From Chengkuizengella axinellae (GTDB lineage Bacteria > Bacillota > Bacilli > Paenibacillales > KCTC-33759): DNA of 64,000 nt. The position numbers and the translations under genes are program-made. The notes beneath the pieces are model-generated. The model worked only from the letters and a program-made list of their open reading frames with translations. It had not been told where the DNA came from and made no database searches. The DNA is taken from the NCBI RefSeq assembly GCF_030730905.1, contig NZ_JAVAMP010000009.1:1-64000 (forward strand), read 5' to 3'. Each line of letters begins with the position of its first letter. The stretch's first letter is position 1. Positions 35,749 to 45,803 of this stretch are shown here, piece by piece.

Positions 35749-35828
35749 TTTTACTTTACTAAAAGATTTCTGTAGATACATGTTTAAAACGTACGTGATT
35801 ATTTATTTAAGTGGTTATTGTTTTAAAA

Positions 35829-36302
35829 TCAATCCAAATTCGTGATCACATCAGTAATTTGACAAATTGATATTGCGGTCATAGTTGGACTACCAGGAGT
35901 ATCTTGAACAACAACAATCCCTTCCCCAATATCTGTAATAAAATTACCATTAACAAAACCATTTAAAAAATCAATATTCACAGGTTCATTTCTATCTATT
36001 TCATTTAACCTCCTATTTGTTGGATCTTCACAGCAACTACATACCCCAGTACTTTTCTTGTTTGGTTTTAAATTTAGTGGAACATCTGACAGAAATCGAA
36101 CTGCCGAGACATTGCAAATTGGATAGAAAAACATGTCTCCACTCGATTCACCAGTAAGGATAAAGTCTTCAACATTGTTTATAGTTATTCCTCTTGAGAC
36201 AGTGGTTGTAAAAATTTCAACTGATTCGTCCCTTAGTTGATCTAATACACACTGCATCGGACATACACAGCAATCACAGATACTTTCATCAAAAACACCC
36301 AT
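35829..36302 (-). CDS. cysteine-rich paralogue 3 (CotY/CotZ-like, tentative)
   Basis: A 157-residue protein, third of three tandem paralogues. The N-terminus CDCCVCPMQCVLDQL, a central YPICNVSAVRF, CSCCEDPTNR and a C-terminal TAISICQI with about 11 cysteines are shared with its neighbours. No signal peptide. The cysteine clusters and the preceding helix recall Bacillus spore coat/exosporium proteins CotY/CotZ/ExsY, which form disulfide-linked crystalline layers. The match is by pattern only, and the family may be different. GAAAGGAGGT ribosome site; 35-bp gap from the previous gene, so an operon. Confidence 0.65.
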   Translation of the reverse strand: MGVFDESICDCCVCPMQCVLDQLRDESVEIFTTTVSRGITINNVEDFILTGESSGDMFFYPICNVSAVRFLSDVPLNLKPNKKSTGVCSCCEDPTNRRLNEIDRNEPVNIDFLNGFVNGNFITDIGEGIVVVQDTPGSPTMTAISICQITDVITNLD

Positions 36303-36337
36303 TTTATGTTACCTCCTTTCTGTAGAATTTATCGATA

Positions 36338-36841
36338 TTAAATAGGGGTTGCTGGACCTATTTCATTTATTTGACATATAGAGATCGCTTGTAAATTACC
36401 ACTAAACGCATCAAAAATAATAACGATTCCTTCTCCAACCTCTACAATCGTAGCTTGATTTAAAAGGCCATCTAAATAAGAAATACTGAACATCTCACTT
36501 CTACTAAGTCGATTTAATAGTTTATTGGCAGGGTCTTCACAGCAGGTGCATTCTCCTTTGAGGTTATCCTTGCTCGGTGTTAACTGAAGTTGAAGAGAAG
36601 GTGAAAATTCAACTGCAGATACATTACAAATTGGAAAATACACATCAATTATTACTCCACCTTCAAAACTTTGAGTACCAAACAAGATAAAATCCTTTAT
36701 ATCTGTAATGGTTACATCATCAGACCTATTTGTAGTTGTAATTATGGAAACCGTTTGATCGGTTTGTTCCATGATTTTCTTCAAGACACGCTGCATCGGA
36801 CATACACAACATTCGCATTTACTTTCATCAAAAACACCCAT
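36338..36841 (-). CDS. cysteine-rich paralogue 2 (CotY/CotZ-like, tentative)
   Basis: A 167-residue member of the trio with CECCVCPMQRVLKKI, YFPICNVSAVEF, CTCCEDPANKLL and LQAISICQI. The sixth cysteine of the N-terminal motif is Arg here. Slightly longer loop after the first 25 residues. AAAGGAGGT ribosome site. Confidence 0.65.
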   Translation of the reverse strand: MGVFDESKCECCVCPMQRVLKKIMEQTDQTVSIITTTNRSDDVTITDIKDFILFGTQSFEGGVIIDVYFPICNVSAVEFSPSLQLQLTPSKDNLKGECTCCEDPANKLLNRLSRSEMFSISYLDGLLNQATIVEVGEGIVIIFDAFSGNLQAISICQINEIGPATPI

Positions 36842-36876
36842 AATGATACCTCCTTTCTCATAGTTATAATAAATAA

Positions 36877-37350
36877 TTAAAATGGGCTAGGTGTATTGAT
36901 TTTATTTAAATAACAAATGGAAATTGCCTCTAGAAATCCTCCACTTTCAACAAGGACGATTCCCTCTCCTATATCTCTAATGAATCCACTAGTACTGCCA
37001 TTTAAAAATGTAAATTCTAACTCTTGGCTTCTGCTTAAAGTATTTAGCAGTCTATTTGTAGGATCCTCACAGCAGCTGCATTCTCCTTTAACATTAGTTC
37101 TGCTAGGTTTTAATTCGATTTGTAGGGAAATAGGAATTGAAAATACCGCAGATACATTACAGATTGGGATCGAATAATTTTGATTTGCCCCATCAGTAGC
37201 AAATACGGTAAAATCATCTACATTGTTAATCGTAAGTTCATTTCCTTCTCTAGTCGTAATTATTCCAACGAATTGACCAATTAACTGTTCTAATACACAC
37301 TGCATCGGACATACGCAACAATCACAAATTGTTTTGTCAAACTGTCCCAT
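36877..37350 (-). CDS. cysteine-rich paralogue 1 (CotY/CotZ-like, tentative)
   Basis: A 157-residue member, first of the trio, starting MGQFDKTICDCCVCPMQCVL, then a central SIPICNVSAVF, CSCCEDPTNRLL and LEAISICYL. Upstream DNA has an AGGAGG site but no promoter I could assign; a sigma-K-type CATA-N3-TA box was looked for and not found. The three genes share the order of motifs but only moderate identity, so the duplication is old. Confidence 0.65.
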   Translation of the reverse strand: MGQFDKTICDCCVCPMQCVLEQLIGQFVGIITTREGNELTINNVDDFTVFATDGANQNYSIPICNVSAVFSIPISLQIELKPSRTNVKGECSCCEDPTNRLLNTLSRSQELEFTFLNGSTSGFIRDIGEGIVLVESGGFLEAISICYLNKINTPSPF

Positions 37351-37460
37351 TATTTCAACCTCCTATCTACATAAGTTTTGATATTATATTCAATTTAATA
37401 AAGTTAGATTGGACTGTTGTTCTGTATAAGTAAAAAATTCCGCATCTGTGTAGAAATAAA

Positions 37461-37492
37461 AAGTGTGTTCCAGCTATTACTGAAACACACTT
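37461..37492 (-). terminator. terminator of the nagZ transcript
   Basis: AAGTGTGTTCCAG (37461-37473) pairs with CTGAAACACACTT (37480-37492) with one mismatch. On the minus strand it is followed by TTTATTTC, 25 bp after the nagZ stop. Confidence 0.75.
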
Positions 37493-37517
37493 CCATTTTG
37501 TGGATGCAATCTTAATT

Positions 37518-39110
37518 TTATAGTTCAACAGGACATCTACCTACAGCTTGCTGCTTTCCAATTAATACATCTGCTAAAGCCTCAATCATCATGGGACGAT
37601 TCTCATAACAAGCTAGATATGTTCTTACCTCTGGATAAACTTGTATATCGTAGGGGGTTCTAGTAGCTGCTGCAATAAATTTTATGTTCTCTTTTTCACA
37701 CTTTTCGTACAATATCTTAACTAGCTCCGCTTGTTTTGGAGATGATTTAGCATCATAAGTAGCCATTACGATTTGTTTAAAACTAGTGCCCATCTCTAAT
37801 ATTTGATGCATCGCGGCTTTGGTAGGAGCTGATTCTATTTTATATTCAACTAAGTTTGACATCTTTTGTTTTAAAACGGTTCCCAAGGTAATTACCTCAT
37901 TTACAACATCATCAACTGGACTTGTCATTGTTTCCTCAGACCATATGATTAGTGTTTTCTGACTCAAATCCAAAGGAAGCTGATTCGTACCATCTTTTAA
38001 CAATGTGACACATTTTTTTGTGATTTCATTTGCTGTTTTTAAATTGGTTTCTGATCTTAACTTGGATTGAACATCACTAAAATTTAGATCGTATTGAGAT
38101 CCTTTTCGCTCCTGTTTTAACCTTAAAATTCTTTCAACAGATTGGTGAATGCGTTTTTCTGAAATCCTCCCTGTTTGAACTGCATTGAATATAGCTTCAA
38201 ATGCTTCTACCTGTCTTTCATATAAATGACTAACTAATAATAGGTCAACTCCCGCTTCAATTGCTAAAACAGCACCTTCAGCTATACCGAATTCTTCTAA
38301 AATGGCATTCATCTCCAAACAATCCGAAACCACAACACCATTAAACCCCAGTTCTTTCCTCAACAAATCTGTTATCACACTTTTAGAAAGAGTAGATGGT
38401 TTATGCTCTGACTCTATAGCAGGAAACAAAATATGAGCTGTCATAACGGCATCTACACCATTAGCTATGGCTTGTTTAAACGGAACTAATTCAACTTCAT
38501 TCAAGCGATTTAAATCGTGGGAGATAACGGGTAAAGATAAATGTGAATCTACATTTGTATCTCCATGCCCTGGGAAATGTTTTACTACAGCTGAAACATT
38601 CGCTGCCTGATAGCCTTCTACCATAGCAGAACCCATATCCCCAACAAATGTAGCATTATCACCAAAAGAACGGACACCTATCACTGGATTAGCTGGATTG
38701 TTATTCACATCTAAACATGGGGCCAAATTCATGTTAATGCCCATTAAGCGTAGCTCTTCTCCTGAAATTTTTGCAGCTTGGTATGCTAAATTCGGATCAT
38801 GTGCTGCACCTAACGCCATATTTCCTGGAAACAAGGTCACTCCTTGATTTATTCGATTTACCATTCCACCTTCTTGATCGATGCTAATAAACAATGGAGA
38901 TTCACCATTCTTTTTAGCTATCTCCTGTAAAGAAACAGACAACTGATGCACTTGTTCAATTGTTGATACATTCCTGCGAAAATAGATCACCCCACCAATA
39001 TGATAATTTTTAATTAATTGTTCTATCTCCTTTGTTGCTTGAAATCCATCGAATCCACACATCAACATCTGTCCTATTTTTTGTTTCAAAGTCATATTTC
39101 GAATATTCAT
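37518..39110 (-). CDS. nagZ: beta-N-acetylglucosaminidase, GH3 (NagZ-like)
   Basis: A 530-residue GH3 enzyme without a signal peptide, so cytoplasmic. KHFPGHGDTNVDSHLSLP is the NagZ loop with the His/Asp general acid-base pair, and VVVSDCLEMNAI carries the nucleophile Asp. FISIDQEGGMVNRI is the family signature near residue 75. A C-terminal alpha/beta domain follows. It would cleave terminal GlcNAc from imported chito-oligosaccharides or muropeptides. It is the last gene of the YesMN / ABC cluster, supporting an import-then-cleave pathway. Confidence 0.88.
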   Translation of the reverse strand: MNIRNMTLKQKIGQMLMCGFDGFQATKEIEQLIKNYHIGGVIYFRRNVSTIEQVHQLSVSLQEIAKKNGESPLFISIDQEGGMVNRINQGVTLFPGNMALGAAHDPNLAYQAAKISGEELRLMGINMNLAPCLDVNNNPANPVIGVRSFGDNATFVGDMGSAMVEGYQAANVSAVVKHFPGHGDTNVDSHLSLPVISHDLNRLNEVELVPFKQAIANGVDAVMTAHILFPAIESEHKPSTLSKSVITDLLRKELGFNGVVVSDCLEMNAILEEFGIAEGAVLAIEAGVDLLLVSHLYERQVEAFEAIFNAVQTGRISEKRIHQSVERILRLKQERKGSQYDLNFSDVQSKLRSETNLKTANEITKKCVTLLKDGTNQLPLDLSQKTLIIWSEETMTSPVDDVVNEVITLGTVLKQKMSNLVEYKIESAPTKAAMHQILEMGTSFKQIVMATYDAKSSPKQAELVKILYEKCEKENIKFIAAATRTPYDIQVYPEVRTYLACYENRPMMIEALADVLIGKQQAVGRCPVEL

Positions 39111-39140
39111 TTCTTCCCTCCATTCTTGTTGAAACTTCTT

Positions 39141-40745
39141 CTATCTTGAATTCAATCCATCCTTAACTTCACTAAATTTCAATCTATACTCAGAAGGTGA
39201 CAACCCTTCATATTTCTGAAACACTTTCGTAAAATATCTCCGTTCCGCATATCCAATCATTTTACCAATCTTAGTAATACTATTTTCTGTCATGATTAAT
39301 AATGATTTAGCTAAATCCAATCTTTGCTTCGTCACATATTCTACAAAAGTCATATGAAAATGCTGTTTGAATAAAAGGCTGAAGTAACTAGGACTAATTT
39401 TTAAATAATCAGACAATTCATCAATACTTAGATCGGACGAAATATGATGTTGAATATAATCACCTGCTGAAATCATCAAGACATCACTGCTTTTTTTACT
39501 GCTAATTTTATCCAAACAAAAATAAACTAAATCATTTATGGCTTGTAACAGATCATTTACTGAACTGCTGTGTTTTAGCATATTCCAAAACCTTTGTTCT
39601 TCTTCAGCGTCAATAATACCAAGCTCGTTCATTTCTCGAATGAAGTGCAAAATCATAAAATGTAAAACCTGCTGTGCGGTTTGATATGAATGTTCCGTTA
39701 TCCTATTAATCTCTTTAATTAAATGATCTAAACCTGCTTCTACTTTATTTCGATCTGATTGTTTTAACCCCGTAATTAATTCCTTTACAACATTCCACAT
39801 GGAAAAATGTGAGGTGGAATTTGCTGAAGCCTCTTTTGGAGCATAAGCTTTATTTGAACTTAATACGATGATCGCTTGTAATTTTTGATATGTGTCTGAA
39901 AGTAATGTCATCGTGATCGGTTTTTCCCAATGGACAGTATTGATTTTAAATTTTAAATATTTTAGAACCGTTTCTTCAAGGTGTTCCATCATTTCATTTA
40001 TGTTATTTTTATGAAATGTATTAGAATCCCTCTCTAATATGACACACCATTCACCATCACGAGTTTGCAGTACGGTAGACCGATCTACAAAATAAACCAA
40101 TTTTTCGTGTAATACATTTTTTACTGCGAAGTTCCATAGTTTCTTTTCGTTCTGACTCCATTCCATTGATTTTTTAAAATACTCCTCAATATGGATTAAT
40201 ATTAAATAGAACTGCTTGGATTGCAACTCATTTTTATCCTCATTTAAATTTAATGTATAAGTTTGAGCTGATGAATAGTTCATAATGACATCGTAGAATA
40301 CTTTTTCATAAGCTAAATCTGCAATGCTGTCCATCTTCTTCTGAGTCATTTTAGACTGCTTTTGATGTTTAATTTGTTTGGTTAAACGATAAATCGTATC
40401 TTCCAGCTTTAAATAATCAATTGGCTTCAAAATATATTCTCTTACTCTGTATTCAATCGCCTTTTGAGCATAGCTAAACTCTTGAAATCCAGTTAATAAT
40501 ATAATTTCACATGTATCATTTTGCCCTCTAAGTTGATTAATGAACGTTAATCCATCCATCACTGGCATTTTGATATCACACAAAATAAGATCTACTTCTC
40601 CATGCTGAGTGACAATATCTAACGCCTCTTGCCCATTTACTGCCGTTTCAACAGTCATGTACCCCATCTCTTTCCAAGGAAGAACCGCCTGTAAGTTTTT
40701 CACAATATGAATTTCATCGTCAACGATCAACGATTTTAAGTTCAT
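39141..40745 (-). CDS. AraC-type response regulator (YesN-like)
   Basis: A 534-residue response regulator. An N-terminal receiver has the phospho-acceptor Asp in VDLILCDIKMPVMDG (about residue 56) and a Lys in YILKPIDY. A long middle region is followed by a C-terminal AraC double HTH (LSIDELSDYLKISPSYFSLLFKQHF). It overlaps the kinase gene by 4 nt, so the pair is coupled. It probably activates the ABC transporter genes to its right. Confidence 0.9.
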   Translation of the reverse strand: MNLKSLIVDDEIHIVKNLQAVLPWKEMGYMTVETAVNGQEALDIVTQHGEVDLILCDIKMPVMDGLTFINQLRGQNDTCEIILLTGFQEFSYAQKAIEYRVREYILKPIDYLKLEDTIYRLTKQIKHQKQSKMTQKKMDSIADLAYEKVFYDVIMNYSSAQTYTLNLNEDKNELQSKQFYLILIHIEEYFKKSMEWSQNEKKLWNFAVKNVLHEKLVYFVDRSTVLQTRDGEWCVILERDSNTFHKNNINEMMEHLEETVLKYLKFKINTVHWEKPITMTLLSDTYQKLQAIIVLSSNKAYAPKEASANSTSHFSMWNVVKELITGLKQSDRNKVEAGLDHLIKEINRITEHSYQTAQQVLHFMILHFIREMNELGIIDAEEEQRFWNMLKHSSSVNDLLQAINDLVYFCLDKISSKKSSDVLMISAGDYIQHHISSDLSIDELSDYLKISPSYFSLLFKQHFHMTFVEYVTKQRLDLAKSLLIMTENSITKIGKMIGYAERRYFTKVFQKYEGLSPSEYRLKFSEVKDGLNSR

Positions 40746-42529
40746 GCCATCACATCCTTATCCAGAGGTATAACACACTTTATCGTTGTTCCATGTTCAT
40801 CACTGCAAATGAAAACCCCGTACATCATTCCATAGTGAATTCGTAACCGCTCAGCTACATTTTTGATACCTAAACCGTTTGTAATATCATGAGAAAGTTG
40901 ATCTTTTATTAAATCCTGTCCATATTGGAACTTTTCTAAAATTTTATTTGGAATCCCTTTTCCATTATCCTCAATATAAATGGCAATGCGATCCCCTTCT
41001 TTTTTCCCAATAATCCGTATCTTTCCTTTATGCTGTGCTGATTCAAATGCATGCTGTATGCTATTTTCTACAAAGGGCTGCAAAGTTAACTTCAAAATAC
41101 TCGATTTTAGAATCTCTTCTTGGATGTCAAATTCATAATCAAAATGATCAATAAAGCGGAACTTTTGAATTTCCAAATAACTTCTGACATGTTCAATTTC
41201 CTGTTTCATATGAATTTCTTCTTGTTCATGAAAACTGATTCTTAAAATATTTCCTAATCTTTGCACCATTTGACTTACTTTTTCACCTTCATTCTGAATC
41301 GCCAATACATTAATGGATTCTAAAGTATTAAATAAAAAATGAGGTTTGATCTGAGCCTGCATCAACATCAATTCAGCTTTGTTTTTTCTATCTTGCTCCT
41401 GTTTCACTTCTTCAATTAAGGATCGAATTCTTTGAATTAAGTGATTGAATCCCCTAGCTAAAACGGTTCTTTCATCATTTCCCTTCTCTGAAACCATCAC
41501 ATTTAAGTGTCCTTTTTCTGCTCGACGCATTGCTTTCACAATCTGAATAATAGACTGAACAATTCCTCTAACAAAAAACAAATTAAACAACAATGCGCTG
41601 ATAATACAAAATGATGTAATGAGTGCAATCCACTTTAAAATGGAATTTGTTTCTTCTGTTAAAAACGCCCAAGAAGTCACGGATACTAAGTGCCAATCTC
41701 CACCAATCATTTCTTCAATCCGAAGTTGATAGCTGGAAACAATGCTCTCTTCACCATCAAAGTCGCTTTTATAGCTCGTAAATCTTTCATTTAAAGATAA
41801 CTCTGTTGATAACAGATCAAAAATATTACGACCTTCATATAAATTCTTCTGATCGAAAAAAATAGTTCCTTGATCATTCACCAGCAAAAAATGCTGCCCA
41901 GGAATTTGACCATTCTGTTCATATGATTTAAATATATTCATTAATTCTCGAAGCTCAACTTGCAGCATAATCATGCCAAGGTCTTCTAGTGTATAAAAAT
42001 CCTTTACTACACGCACATGAGTATATAAATTTTGAGCAGCTGAAAATGTCTCATTTTCATATGGGGTGACCCAAATAGGTCTACCTGTATATCCAAACAT
42101 TTTTTCATATACTTCAGAGTTAACCAGTCTTTCAAAAGGGATGGAATATAAATTTTCATTCTTTGCTGATGTTACAATCTCATCATTGAAATTATATAAT
42201 GTTGCCACCTGTACATTTGGATGTGTCAGCAAACTTTGCAATATCGTTTTCTCTGCTTTTATTTTGCTTAATTCAGTAGTAACTGGCTCTTTAAATAGAG
42301 TCTGTATATCATTGCTCACAATCCAAGAGTCCGAAAAATTGTTGATGTCCTGTACAATGTAACGTATGTTCTGAGAAACTGCATTTAAAGTCAATTTCGT
42401 TTGTTCACTATATTTCTCCTCTATAAATTGAAGCGCAATATAGTAACCTGTCAAACCTACTAAAAACAATGGAATAATAATGAATCCAAAAAAAGCAATT
42501 AATATTTTCTGACTTAATTTCAAATTCAT
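40742..42529 (-). CDS. sensor histidine kinase (YesM-like)
   Basis: A 595-residue membrane kinase: N-terminal TM helix (ILIAFFGFIIIPLFLVGLTG), extracellular sensor domain to about residue 290, second TM, HAMP linker, His_kinase domain with phospho-accepting His in KPHFLFNTLESI, and HATPase with ENSIQHAF and GNGLGIKN-like loops. It sits between the ABC permeases and the response regulator. Extracellular ligand is probably a sugar or a loaded binding protein. Confidence 0.9.
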   Translation of the reverse strand: MNLKLSQKILIAFFGFIIIPLFLVGLTGYYIALQFIEEKYSEQTKLTLNAVSQNIRYIVQDINNFSDSWIVSNDIQTLFKEPVTTELSKIKAEKTILQSLLTHPNVQVATLYNFNDEIVTSAKNENLYSIPFERLVNSEVYEKMFGYTGRPIWVTPYENETFSAAQNLYTHVRVVKDFYTLEDLGMIMLQVELRELMNIFKSYEQNGQIPGQHFLLVNDQGTIFFDQKNLYEGRNIFDLLSTELSLNERFTSYKSDFDGEESIVSSYQLRIEEMIGGDWHLVSVTSWAFLTEETNSILKWIALITSFCIISALLFNLFFVRGIVQSIIQIVKAMRRAEKGHLNVMVSEKGNDERTVLARGFNHLIQRIRSLIEEVKQEQDRKNKAELMLMQAQIKPHFLFNTLESINVLAIQNEGEKVSQMVQRLGNILRISFHEQEEIHMKQEIEHVRSYLEIQKFRFIDHFDYEFDIQEEILKSSILKLTLQPFVENSIQHAFESAQHKGKIRIIGKKEGDRIAIYIEDNGKGIPNKILEKFQYGQDLIKDQLSHDITNGLGIKNVAERLRIHYGMMYGVFICSDEHGTTIKCVIPLDKDVMA

Positions 42530-42530
42530 C

Positions 42531-43349
42531 CTATCCTTTCACGCTGCCTGCAGTTACCCCCTCAATGATCTTTTCTTGTAAAACACTGTAGATGATGAGT
42601 ACAGGTACAACACTAAACATAATCCCTGCGGACAACTGAGCGTAATTAGTATTAAAAGCATCTCTGAACCCTACCATACCAACAGGTAATGTTCTTAAAT
42701 GTTCACTCGATAGATAGAAATTTGCCATGACAAATTCATTCCAATTCCCAAGAAAGTTTAGAATGAATACCGTGACGAGCGGCGGGATAGAGATCGGTAA
42801 AATGATTTTTATAAATAATCCAAATGCACCTAACCCATCTATCATGGCTGCATCTTCTAATTCACTTGGAATCGCACGCATAAAAGCACAAATAATATAA
42901 ATAGATACAGGCAATGCAAAGGTAGCATAAGGGAGAATAAGAGCAAGATGTGTATTATATAGATGAAAATCCGTGATTAACTTATACAATGGTACGAGCA
43001 ACGAACCTGTAGGAATTACAAGACCTAATAAAATAAACGTATAGAAAAATTTGCTGAGTTTGATAAATTTCATTCTTGTTAGTGCATAGGATGTTGCGGC
43101 GCCAAATCCTAATGTGACTAGAGATGCAACAACAGAAATATAAAAACTATTAAAAAAATAAGTACCAATTTTAGCATTGTTCCAAGCCATCACATAGTTG
43201 TCAAAATGGAAGGTTGACGGAAACCCCCAAGGGTTAGTTACAATTTCAATATTATTTTCTTTTAAAGAGGAAAATAATACGAACACAAAAGGAATTAATA
43301 TCACTAGTATATACGACATTAATATCATATGAGAGAATATTTTTTTCAT
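42531..43349 (-). CDS. sugar ABC transporter permease (MalG-like)
   Basis: A 272-residue permease with six membrane segments and the EAA-type loop ELEDAAMIDGLGAFGLFIKIILP that docks the ATPase. Typical of carbohydrate uptake family 1 (MalG/YesQ). One base separates it from the MalF-like gene and from the kinase gene. No ATPase gene lies in the cluster, so a shared MsmX-type ATPase is likely. Confidence 0.88.
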   Translation of the reverse strand: MKKIFSHMILMSYILVILIPFVFVLFSSLKENNIEIVTNPWGFPSTFHFDNYVMAWNNAKIGTYFFNSFYISVVASLVTLGFGAATSYALTRMKFIKLSKFFYTFILLGLVIPTGSLLVPLYKLITDFHLYNTHLALILPYATFALPVSIYIICAFMRAIPSELEDAAMIDGLGAFGLFIKIILPISIPPLVTVFILNFLGNWNEFVMANFYLSSEHLRTLPVGMVGFRDAFNTNYAQLSAGIMFSVVPVLIIYSVLQEKIIEGVTAGSVKG

Positions 43350-44228
43350 TTAGTATTCAATCCTCTCTTTATTTTTTGTGATCCATTGAAATATTCCGGT
43401 GATTAGGAGTGTAAAAATAAAAATAAGTACAGCGATCGCATTCCCATAACCATATTGATACTCTCGAAATGCTTCTTTAATCATGTAAGTTGCCATAACA
43501 TCCGTCGTTCCAAACGGTCCACCTTCTGTCATCACCCAAACAATATCTAAAGCTTTCATAGCTCCTGCAATGGACAATAACATCACCACAATAATAATAG
43601 GGTTAATTAAAGGAATAATAATTTGAGTTGATTTTTTCCAAGTTGTAGCACCATCAATCTCTGCTTGTTCTAGTAGATCTTTTGGTATTCCTAAAATAGC
43701 TGCTAAAATCAACACAATATAAAACCCTGTCCATTGCCAAGCATTTGTGATTAATATGGAGATCATCGCCGTGTTTTTATCAGACAACCAATATATCTTT
43801 TCAACTCCAAAAAGAGCTAAAAATTGATTTAACAAACCTGAATCAGGTTCATAGATAAATCCCCATAGTATGCCTATGACAGCTGTTGATAAAATGGAAG
43901 GAATGAATACCGCGGTTTTATAAAAAGCTTTGAACCTTTTTACTTGGCTAATTAATAAAGCAAGGAACAAAATGATTGGAAGCTGTATGACAATCGAAAA
44001 ATAGATGAAATATACATTATTTAACAACGAAAACCAGAAATCTGAATCGCTGAATGCTTCCTTGAAATTTTCTAATCCATTAAAAATGTGTGGATTTAAA
44101 CCATCCCAATCTGTAAAACCATAATAAAAGGCTTGAATGACAGGCACCCCCATAAATAAACAGTAAAGCAATATTGTAGGGAGTAAAAATAAAATGTATA
44201 CCAGGGGGTTTTTTAAAGTTTTGTTCAT
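43350..44228 (-). CDS. sugar ABC transporter permease (MalF-like)
   Basis: A 292-residue permease with six membrane segments and EAA loop DLLEQAEIDGATTWKKSTQIIIPL. I chose the ATG at 44228, which follows GGAGTG; a TTG five codons upstream overlaps the ribosome site. It pairs with the MalG-like gene. Confidence 0.88.
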   Translation of the reverse strand: MNKTLKNPLVYILFLLPTILLYCLFMGVPVIQAFYYGFTDWDGLNPHIFNGLENFKEAFSDSDFWFSLLNNVYFIYFSIVIQLPIILFLALLISQVKRFKAFYKTAVFIPSILSTAVIGILWGFIYEPDSGLLNQFLALFGVEKIYWLSDKNTAMISILITNAWQWTGFYIVLILAAILGIPKDLLEQAEIDGATTWKKSTQIIIPLINPIIIVVMLLSIAGAMKALDIVWVMTEGGPFGTTDVMATYMIKEAFREYQYGYGNAIAVLIFIFTLLITGIFQWITKNKERIEY

Positions 44229-44277
44229 CAGAGTCCACTCCAATTCTAAATTAACCCTATCATGTGATAGAAATTAA

Positions 44278-44309
44278 GCCACCTTCTGAAGAAAATGGAG
44301 GAAGGTGGC
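44278..44309 (-). terminator. attenuating hairpin between binding-protein and permease genes
   Basis: GCCACCTTC (44278-44286) pairs perfectly with GAAGGTGGC (44301-44309). On the minus strand it is followed by TTAATTTC. Its place after the binding-protein gene suits partial termination or mRNA-end protection, giving more binding protein than permease. Confidence 0.6.
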
Positions 44310-44368
44310 CATATATTTTGAAGGTTACTGTTGTATTCCAAAATTCAAACTTATCTTATATCTATCGT

Positions 44369-45754
44369 TTACTGCTCCTGATTCGCTTTTTCTTGAATTT
44401 GCTGTACTTCCTCTAACATTTCTAATGGATCTACATCGTCACCAAGAATTCGTTGTATTCCTTCTCCAAGTATTGTATTTACTTCTGCTTGAACCACTCC
44501 ATCAATTGCAGGGAAAGCACCTCCAGCAGAATTCATCACTTCAATGATTTCTGACATTAATGGATCTACTCCTGATAAATTTGAAACTTTCATAGATGGA
44601 ATTACATTATCTTCAATAAGGCCACGTTTTTGCATCTCTTCGTTATACATGCTTTGAATAAATTGTTTCACAGCTGTTAATTTGTTTTCATCGTCTGCAA
44701 TGGATGATGAAAAACCGTATCCGTTTGAGAAACCTGCATTTACTGCTGTTTGATCTCCCACACCATTTGGCACACCTGGCATACCGAAGTAACCAACATC
44801 TCCAAGCATATCACCCGCTTGTTCAGGATCTGTAAATACAGAGCTGGTCCAACTGCCATCAAACATCATTACTGCCTCTCCAGTAATTAACTGATTGCGC
44901 TGTTCCCCATAATCTAAACCTAACGAACCTTGTTTAAAGTAATCTTTCGCTACGAAATCCTGCAATACTTCAAAGGCATTAACGATCTCTGGATCTGTCC
45001 ATTTGTGAGTCCCATCAATTAAACCTTGAATGGAGTCAGGTCCTGCTGAATGACCAACTAGCGTATTCATTGTCATCATAGGAACCCATGCACCTTGTGC
45101 AGCCATCGCAAATGGTACATAACCCGCTTCTTTAGATTTGGTGGCTATATTTTCTAATTCAGCCCATGTAGTTGGGGGTTCGACGCTCAATTCCTCGAAG
45201 ATGGGTTTACTATAAAAATATCCTTCTGTAAAACCTCCAATTGGTAGACCGTAAATCTCTCCATCAACCGTAAATTCACCTAGCTCAATAAATTGATCCG
45301 TTAACCCAAGTTCGTCTAATATACTATTTAATGGAAGCAATCGATCTGCTTTGGCATATCTAATCGTATCCGTACCTCCGAACAAATCAAAAATATCTGG
45401 TTGATTTCCTGCAGCCATTTCAGCTGGCAGTTTATCAAATCGATTCACTTCATGATCAACCGCTTCTAATTCAAATGTAACATGCTCCAACTTACTTTCT
45501 GCATCCGCTACCGCATCTTCCAATAGTACAAGACGACTCTGTTTGCCTTCACCAATTTGGGTATGACGTAAAGTGAGTGTAACAGGTTCTTGTTTATCTG
45601 CTTCATCAAGGATGACAGGCTCATCTTTTGTTTTATCTTCTGCTGTATCTGTTGGCGTGTCCTCAGTGCTTGTCTCACTATCTGTACCACATCCAGATAA
45701 TACGATGGAGCTAACAAACGTTAACATCAAAACTATAAGCAATAATTTTTTCAT
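44369..45754 (-). CDS. sugar ABC transporter substrate-binding lipoprotein
   Basis: A 461-residue extracellular lipoprotein with lipobox VLSGC at about residue 21, a Thr/Asp-rich linker and an SBP_bac_1 fold (LPLGGFTEGYFYSKPIFEELSVEPPTTW: key segment YSKPIF then PPTTWAEL). It is the first gene of the cluster. The combination with NagZ suggests GlcNAc-containing oligosaccharides, which is inference. Confidence 0.88.
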   Translation of the reverse strand: MKKLLLIVLMLTFVSSIVLSGCGTDSETSTEDTPTDTAEDKTKDEPVILDEADKQEPVTLTLRHTQIGEGKQSRLVLLEDAVADAESKLEHVTFELEAVDHEVNRFDKLPAEMAAGNQPDIFDLFGGTDTIRYAKADRLLPLNSILDELGLTDQFIELGEFTVDGEIYGLPIGGFTEGYFYSKPIFEELSVEPPTTWAELENIATKSKEAGYVPFAMAAQGAWVPMMTMNTLVGHSAGPDSIQGLIDGTHKWTDPEIVNAFEVLQDFVAKDYFKQGSLGLDYGEQRNQLITGEAVMMFDGSWTSSVFTDPEQAGDMLGDVGYFGMPGVPNGVGDQTAVNAGFSNGYGFSSSIADDENKLTAVKQFIQSMYNEEMQKRGLIEDNVIPSMKVSNLSGVDPLMSEIIEVMNSAGGAFPAIDGVVQAEVNTILGEGIQRILGDDVDPLEMLEEVQQIQEKANQEQ

Positions 45755-45803
45755 TTATAGACCCTCCTCAAGAGATTGATTAAACAATTTGTTTCTTGTA
45801 ATT

